Shown one piece after another: positions 14,170 through 18,004 of a DNA stretch of 18,004 bases. Below the pieces are notes generated by a model that was given only the letters and a program-made list of their open reading frames with translations, ran no database searches and had not been told where the DNA came from. Origin of the DNA: Treponema sp. (lineage in GTDB: Bacteria > Spirochaetota > Spirochaetia > Treponematales > Breznakiellaceae); NCBI GenBank assembly GCA_031266635.1, contig JAISAN010000060.1, positions 1-18,004 on the forward strand, written 5' to 3'. The position numbers and the translations under genes were made by a program. Positions within the stretch are counted from its first letter, which is position 1. Each line of letters starts with the position of its first letter.

Positions 14170-14718
14170 ATGGAAACAGCATCTTTTTTAAATGAGTCAG
14201 GTATTGCTTTAACCGAAGCAAACCGGCCGTATGAAGCGATCCCCCTGTTCCGTAAGGCCCTGATCATGGAACCGGAAAATCCTTTACTCTGGCTGAATCT
14301 GGGGGTTGCCCAGCAGCGGACCGGGGATTATGAGGAAGCCATCAACAGTTACCAGAGAGCTATTTATATCGAAGACGAGATGGCCGACGGCTGGTCTTTT
14401 CTGGGTCTTATCTACTATGAACTGGAACAATTTGAATTATCCGAAGAATGTTACCAATCGGCCCTGGCACGGGATGAAAATTCCCCAAAAACCTGGAATA
14501 ATCTGGGGGTATTGTATTTTGTGGAGGGGAGTTTTGAAGAAGCCCGCAATTGTTTTGAAGAGGCGATTAGTCTTTCCCCCCTGTATTATGACGCCCTGCT
14601 TAACCTTCGGGATGCCTGCCGGGAACTTGAGGATTACCGGGCGGCGGCGGAATTTGGGCGGATCCTTTCCGGTATTTCCGGCCGGCCCCTTTCTTCAATC
14701 CGTATCAGCGGCGAATGA
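14170..14718 (+). CDS. TPR-repeat protein
   Basis: A 182-residue cytoplasmic protein made almost entirely of about five tetratricopeptide repeats (starting near residues 6, 40, 74, 108 and 142). The usual W/L-G-Y-A-P positions are visible, for example LWLNLGVAQQRTGDYEEAI and TWNNLGVLYFVEGSFEEA. No signal peptide or membrane segment. TPRs bind partner proteins, and here the partner is unknown. A strong AGGAGG stands 6 bases before the ATG. It is the first gene of a compact operon; the YmdB-like gene begins 12 bases after its stop, which suggests that the two act together or are made together. Confidence 0.9.
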   Translation: METASFLNESGIALTEANRPYEAIPLFRKALIMEPENPLLWLNLGVAQQRTGDYEEAINSYQRAIYIEDEMADGWSFLGLIYYELEQFELSEECYQSALARDENSPKTWNNLGVLYFVEGSFEEARNCFEEAISLSPLYYDALLNLRDACRELEDYRAAAEFGRILSGISGRPLSSIRISGE

Positions 14719-14730
14719 ATCTCCGGCCTT

Positions 14731-15612
14731 ATGAAGATCCTCTATGTGGCTGAACTGGTGGGAAAAGCCGGGGTTTATGCCCTGAAAAATGGCCTCCCCG
14801 CCCTGAAAAAGCGGTATACCTGGGACTTTTTTATCCTCAATGCCAACGGCGCCACCGGGGGAAACGGCCTGGGCCGGAACCATGCGGCCTATCTGCGCAA
14901 ACTGGGGGCCAATGTACTCACCACCGGGGAGTGCTGTTTCTACAAAAAAGACCTTACCGAAAACCTGGAAAAAATTCCCTATGTTCTGCGGCCGGAAAAC
15001 CTCAATCCTGAAGCTCCCGGTTTTGGTTCCCGCATTTACAAGACCGAAAACGGCAAGGTCGCCGTGGCGGCGCTTCTGGGCCAGAGCGGTTTTGACCGTG
15101 TCCACGGGAACAATCCCTTTGCCCTGCTTCCCTCCCTGCTGGAACGGCTCCGCCAGGAAACCCCGTATATAATAGTAGATTTCCACGCCGAAGCCACGGC
15201 GGAGAAAAAAGCCCTCTTTTTTGCCGCCGACGGCCGCTGTTCAGCGGTAATCGGCTCCCATAACCGGGTGCAGACCGCGGACGAAGCCATCCTCCCCGGC
15301 GGCACGGCGGTAATCACCGATGCGGGCCGGACCGGCAGCGTTCAGTCTGTCGGGGGTTGTGACATCAAGTCCCGGATCCAGGAATACCTGAGCGGAATCC
15401 CCGACTGGACCCGGGAGGCCGGAACGCAGCCGGAAATCCAGGGGGTTTTTATACATCTTGGCCAGGACGGCAAGGCCCTTTCCATTGAACGGTTCCGGGA
15501 AGCCCTGCCGGATCTGCCCCTGCCCGCCGCGCAAACCGCCCCCGGAGAAGCCGCAGGAGAGGAAGGGCCGGCCGAAGCCCCCGGCGGCGAAGAAGCGGAG
15601 CTTCTCCCATGA
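14731..15612 (+). CDS. YmdB-family metallophosphoesterase relative with degenerate metal site
   Basis: A 293-residue protein aligned by eye over residues 1-255 with the YmdB/TIGR00282 phosphoesterases. Kept segments are the N-terminal MKILYVAELVG, VLRPENLNP, TPYIIVDFHAEAT (H152), VIGSHNRVQTAD (H177), LPGGTAVITDAG and the C-terminal VFIHL strand. In active members a two-metal site uses Asp8, Glu39, Asn40, Asn67, a catalytic His68 and three more His. Here these positions read E8, N39, G40, E67 and C68, and the second His of GTHTH is R179; only H152 and H177 remain. The last 35 residues are a Pro/Ala/Glu-rich tail. It may be a pseudoenzyme or a differently metallated hydrolase. The stop overlaps the start of the next gene (ATGA), so the two are probably coupled. 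Confidence 0.85.
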   Translation: MKILYVAELVGKAGVYALKNGLPALKKRYTWDFFILNANGATGGNGLGRNHAAYLRKLGANVLTTGECCFYKKDLTENLEKIPYVLRPENLNPEAPGFGSRIYKTENGKVAVAALLGQSGFDRVHGNNPFALLPSLLERLRQETPYIIVDFHAEATAEKKALFFAADGRCSAVIGSHNRVQTADEAILPGGTAVITDAGRTGSVQSVGGCDIKSRIQEYLSGIPDWTREAGTQPEIQGVFIHLGQDGKALSIERFREALPDLPLPAAQTAPGEAAGEEGPAEAPGGEEAELLP

Positions 15613-16013
15613 TTGGCAGGGTTCACGCCGTGTCGGACCGGGAGGTACTCATCGCGCCAATGGAAAATTCGGCGTGTTTTGGCTGTATGAAAAAATGCCG
15701 CGCCGGCCGGTTTCTGGCGGCGGCGGCAAACCCGGAAAAACTGCCCCTGTCGCCGGGCCAGGTCGTGGAAACCGTCAATTCTCCCCCCGGTCTGCTGCTC
15801 CAGGGCCTTGCGGTTTTCCTCCCCCTGGCGGCGGGTTTTTTGGCGGGTTTCTTTCTCATCCGCGGCATCTTTCCCGCCGCCGGAGAAGGCGCCCGGGCCG
15901 CCGCCGGGGCACTGGGTCTGTTTCTGGGGGGGATTCTTACCATTTTGAGCCGCCGCCGTTATCCTGTCCGGGAAACAAACCGGATAACCCGGATTATTCG
16001 CGGGGCGGTTTAA
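15609..16013 (+). CDS. RseC/SoxR-reducing-system family membrane protein
   Basis: A 134-residue protein with the RseC layout: a short beta-rich N-terminal domain (MIGRVHAVSDREVLIAPM), a cysteine cluster CFGCMKKC (C23, C26, C30), then two hydrophobic membrane segments (about 61-84 and 92-113) and a basic C-terminus. Family members are inner-membrane proteins linked to SoxR reduction, to RseA/sigma-E control in enterobacteria, or to Rnf-type electron transport. The cysteines suggest redox or metal binding. No rnf, soxR or rseA gene is in view. The ATG overlaps the YmdB-like stop. Being third in an operon with a TPR protein and a phosphoesterase relative is an unusual setting. The family call rests on architecture rather than a strong motif. 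Confidence 0.78.
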   Translation: MIGRVHAVSDREVLIAPMENSACFGCMKKCRAGRFLAAAANPEKLPLSPGQVVETVNSPPGLLLQGLAVFLPLAAGFLAGFFLIRGIFPAAGEGARAAAGALGLFLGGILTILSRRRYPVRETNRITRIIRGAV

Positions 16014-16063
16014 TACCCCAAAAACCGCTGACACCGGGGGAGACTCCGGGCCGGAATATCCGG

Positions 16064-16092
16064 TTGCCTGATCCCGAAAAAACACCTATACT
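16064..16092 (+). promoter_or_regulatory. Predicted promoter of the small heat-shock gene
   Basis: TTGCCT (16064-16069) and TATACT (16087-16092) with a 17-base spacer. It implies a leader of about 114 bases holding an AGGACC/GGTCCT hairpin (16116-16138) and the short ORF at 16166. No CIRCE-type inverted repeat (TTAGCACTC) is seen. Confidence 0.55.
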
Positions 16093-16165
16093 ATATAGAA
16101 AGAGATATTCTTTACAGGACCGCTCGCACGAGGGTCCTATCCAGGCCGGGCCGAAAGGACGGCGA

Positions 16166-16216
16166 ATGTTCATTATGAACGCGCATACCCGCAGGTATGA
16201 AAGGAGCCTCTTATGA
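16166..16216 (+). CDS. Possible 16-residue leader ORF overlapping the Hsp20 start
   Basis: ATG at 16166 encodes MFIMNAHTRRYERSLL and ends with TGA at 16214-16216, overlapping the Hsp20 ATG as ATGA. AAAGGA stands about 7 bases before its start. Inside it, CATACC-CGCA-GGTATG (16183-16198) forms a hairpin directly before the Hsp20 AAAGGAG. This geometry fits translational coupling, in which ribosomes on the leader melt the hairpin. It could equally be chance; no homologue is known to me. Confidence 0.4.
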   Translation: MFIMNAHTRRYERSLL

Positions 16217-16806
16217 AAGGCGCACGGGGTTACATGGACATGGGCAGTATTTTTGACGAGATCTTTGAAGCCGCCCAGGATTTTAAGGACGAGTTTCACC
16301 GGAATTTTAATCAGTACGGCGACAGGATGGCGGAAGACTGTAACCGGGGAGGGCCTTTCGGCCCCAACGGTATTTTCAGGAAAAACTTTTTTGATGAAAA
16401 TACCGATTTTTATCCCAACTATTCGTATCCCCCCATGAATGTTTACATGACCGCCGACCGGAGCATGATTTTTGAATTTGCCCTGGCCGGTTTTGACGAA
16501 AAGGATATTGGCCTGTCCTTTCAGGGGGATTATATGGTCTTTTCCGCCCGGCTTGCGGAAGCCCCCGGAACCGGTGAAAACGGAGAAGAACCGGCCCGCG
16601 CGGAGGACACGGTACGGTATTTCAAACGCCGCCTTAAGATGAAGAACATCGAAAAACAGAAGTATTATGTCCCCCTGGATAAATACGCCCAGGATCAGGT
16701 TAAGGCGGTCTACAAAAACGGCATCCTCAAAGTTACCGTACCCCCCAAAGATGAACCGGATCAGAACGACGGGATAAAGATCGAAATTATCAAGGAAGGG
16801 GTATAG
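16213..16806 (+). CDS. Small heat-shock protein (Hsp20 / alpha-crystallin family)
   Basis: A 197-residue ATP-independent chaperone that holds unfolding proteins in the cytoplasm. The N-terminal 70 residues are aromatic-rich (FDEIFEAAQDF, FHRNFNQYG, FFDENTDFYPNY), as usual for substrate-binding arms. The alpha-crystallin domain spans about 73-185 with VYMTADRSMIFEFALAGFDEKDI at its start, the conserved YKNGILKVTVPPK near its end, and a short C-terminal extension containing the IEI that could dock into a neighbour's groove. An acidic insertion (about 117-132, PGTGENGEEPARAED) lengthens one loop. AAGGAG stands 6 bases before the ATG. It is probably transcribed from its own promoter at 16064-16092 and may be coupled to a short upstream ORF. 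Confidence 0.93.
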   Translation: MKGARGYMDMGSIFDEIFEAAQDFKDEFHRNFNQYGDRMAEDCNRGGPFGPNGIFRKNFFDENTDFYPNYSYPPMNVYMTADRSMIFEFALAGFDEKDIGLSFQGDYMVFSARLAEAPGTGENGEEPARAEDTVRYFKRRLKMKNIEKQKYYVPLDKYAQDQVKAVYKNGILKVTVPPKDEPDQNDGIKIEIIKEGV

Positions 16807-16850
16807 GCGGCGGGGCGGAAGGGCTGCCCTATGGCGAAAAAATTCCCGGA

Positions 16851-16878
16851 GCGCGGAAGAACGGCAAATTCTTCCCGC
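16851..16878 (-). terminator. Possible terminator after the sugar-binding protein gene
   Basis: GGAAGAA (16855-16861) and TTCTTCC (16869-16875) pair, extended by GCG/CGC with one bulge. On the minus strand a run of six T lies about 10 bases beyond the stem, further than usual. It is between convergent genes. Confidence 0.35.
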
Positions 16879-16900
16879 CCTGGAAATTATCCGCCGGTAT

Positions 16901-18004
16901 CTAGCGGCCTAAAATCTCGTTTTTAATTTCTTCAAAACGCTGGCCCGCCTGCAGGGGCGTAATAAGACCAAAAGCCACTTCCTGCCCAACCTGGCGCATA
17001 TATTGTTCACTGAACAGGGTGCTTATGCCGATAGGCCCCGGAGAATAGGGGTTGATGGCCTTAGCGTAAATCTGGTTGACAATGGCGGAAATTTTCTGAT
17101 CCGCGGCCTCAAGAAGTTCAGGATTGGCCAGCAGCGCCTCCCTCTGGACGGCGGAGGGCAGCACTCCCCGTACATTTTTCAGGATCCGGGCCGCCTCGGG
17201 ACTGTTGGCAAACCAGTTGAGAAAATCCACCGCCAGCGCCTTGTTTTTGCTTCTTGCATAAACCCCTTCTACCAATCCCGGCCGGGCGCTTACCGCCTCC
17301 CCTTTTCCCCGACGATTATTCGGGTACTCAATCATCGCCAATTCATCCGTGGTTTGGCTTTGAAACATACCGAAAGTACCGCTATATTCAAAACTACAAA
17401 AAGTCCTGCGCTGCGTCAGATGCTGATCATTGGCGCCTCCCAGCAGGGCGCTTTCATCGGGCGGCAAGACAACGCCTTCGGGGACCTTGTTAAAATAATC
17501 CATAAAAGCCGTCACATCATCAGAAGTGATCAGTATTTCCGTATCGGTCCAGGGGAAGGGCGGTTCCTTGCCAAGCTGCGTCATACACCACGCGGGGAAG
17601 ATTGTTTCCAGCCCGCCTTTCATACGCTGATCCGGCATCCCGTATATCTTTTTTCCGGAACGCTGGTAAACTTGCGCCAGAATATTGATTAGGTCATCCC
17701 AGGTATAATCCCCTTCGGGCATTTGGATTCCCAGTTCATCAGCGGCTGTTTTATTGTACAAAATGATATTGGCGTTCAGACTGACATTAACCCCGTACAT
17801 TTTTCCGTTAACAGAACAGGCGGCCGCTACCTGGGGATTATGGGAACTGATGTCAACCAGTCCGGTAATATCCGAAATTCCGCCCACATCCACAATAGAA
17901 GAAAGCCATTCGGGATTCATGGTAAATATATCCGGCGCGTTTCCCGCGGCAATTTGGGCCATCAGTTTATTGTAATACCCGTCAAATGCGGTATATTCCG
18001 GTAT
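16901..18004 (-). CDS. ABC transporter extracellular sugar-binding protein, 5' end missing
   Basis: The frame is open to the right edge, so the N-terminus with its signal or lipoprotein peptide is outside the window; 367 codons are present. The visible start, PEYTAFDGYYNKLMAQIAAGNAPDIFTM, is the typical family 1 (UgpB/MalE-like) segment, followed by an NGKMYGVNVSLNANIILYNK stretch that matches the domain hinge region. Later, KNKALAVDFLNWFANSPEAARIL and RGVLPSA are the family's C-terminal lobe signatures. Members bind sugars or glycerol-3-phosphate outside the cell and hand them to ABC permeases. The permease genes are not in the window; they would normally lie near it, but downstream of this gene there is only the convergent Hsp20. 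The ligand is unknown. The protein ends in EIKNEILGR. Confidence 0.93.
   Translation of the reverse strand: MPEYTAFDGYYNKLMAQIAAGNAPDIFTMNPEWLSSIVDVGGISDITGLVDISSHNPQVAAACSVNGKMYGVNVSLNANIILYNKTAADELGIQMPEGDYTWDDLINILAQVYQRSGKKIYGMPDQRMKGGLETIFPAWCMTQLGKEPPFPWTDTEILITSDDVTAFMDYFNKVPEGVVLPPDESALLGGANDQHLTQRRTFCSFEYSGTFGMFQSQTTDELAMIEYPNNRRGKGEAVSARPGLVEGVYARSKNKALAVDFLNWFANSPEAARILKNVRGVLPSAVQREALLANPELLEAADQKISAIVNQIYAKAINPYSPGPIGISTLFSEQYMRQVGQEVAFGLITPLQAGQRFEEIKNEILGR

Noticed and set aside
16014..16165. Long plus-strand frame (15458-16216) through the YmdB-like and RseC-like genes
   Set aside because: Only its last 17 codons have an independent ribosome-binding site; the rest is an out-of-frame shadow of two supported genes.

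Overview
The window looks like chromosomal sequence from a spirochaete, most likely a member of the Treponematales (termite-gut Treponema type). This is inferred from the mix of genes: a short TPR lipoprotein, a secreted VWA protein, a stand-alone HD phosphohydrolase, an RseC-like redox protein, a divergent class III cyclase-like protein and a UgpB-type sugar-binding protein. The DNA is moderately GC-rich by eye with AT-rich intergenic stretches. No search was run, so the taxon is a judgement.

Layout. Positions 1-4727 (minus strand) hold an arginine-biosynthesis operon in the order argC-argJ-argB-argD, with gaps of 9, 7 and -4 bases. After a 122-base gap comes the 5' end of def (peptide deformylase), cut by the window edge. 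With a bifunctional ArgJ, these four genes take glutamate to ornithine by the cyclic acetyl route. Positions 4728-5208 are a long divergent regulatory region with an AT-rich ARG-box-like palindrome and several hairpins. Positions 5209-10125 hold a TPR lipoprotein (+), a secreted VWA protein (-), an HD-domain hydrolase (+) and a membrane hybrid histidine kinase with receiver and HPt domains (+). Positions 10289-12375 hold tyrS (-) and a divergent SGNH esterase (+), whose predicted promoters overlap back to back. Positions 12470-13975 hold a class III nucleotide-cyclase-like protein (-). Positions 14170-16013 are a tight three-gene operon: TPR protein, a YmdB-family phosphoesterase relative with a heavily altered metal site, and an RseC-like membrane protein. 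Positions 16166-16806 hold a small heat-shock protein preceded by a possible coupled leader ORF. From 16901 to the right edge is a 5'-truncated ABC sugar-binding protein (-).

The most interesting signals are these. (1) Four genes (def, lipoprotein, VWA, hybrid kinase) have a predicted -10 box ending only 6-8 bases before the ATG and no Shine-Dalgarno, suggesting leaderless mRNAs beside neighbours with strong Shine-Dalgarno sites. (2) A dispersed family of short intergenic hairpins shares a TTGTTC...AACCCGG core, and some copies differ by compensating base changes. (3) The YmdB relative has lost most of the family's metal ligands but keeps the fold's signature segments. (4) A 61-base inverted repeat lies immediately before the HD gene. 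I saw no tRNA, rRNA, CRISPR array, transposase gene or prophage gene.
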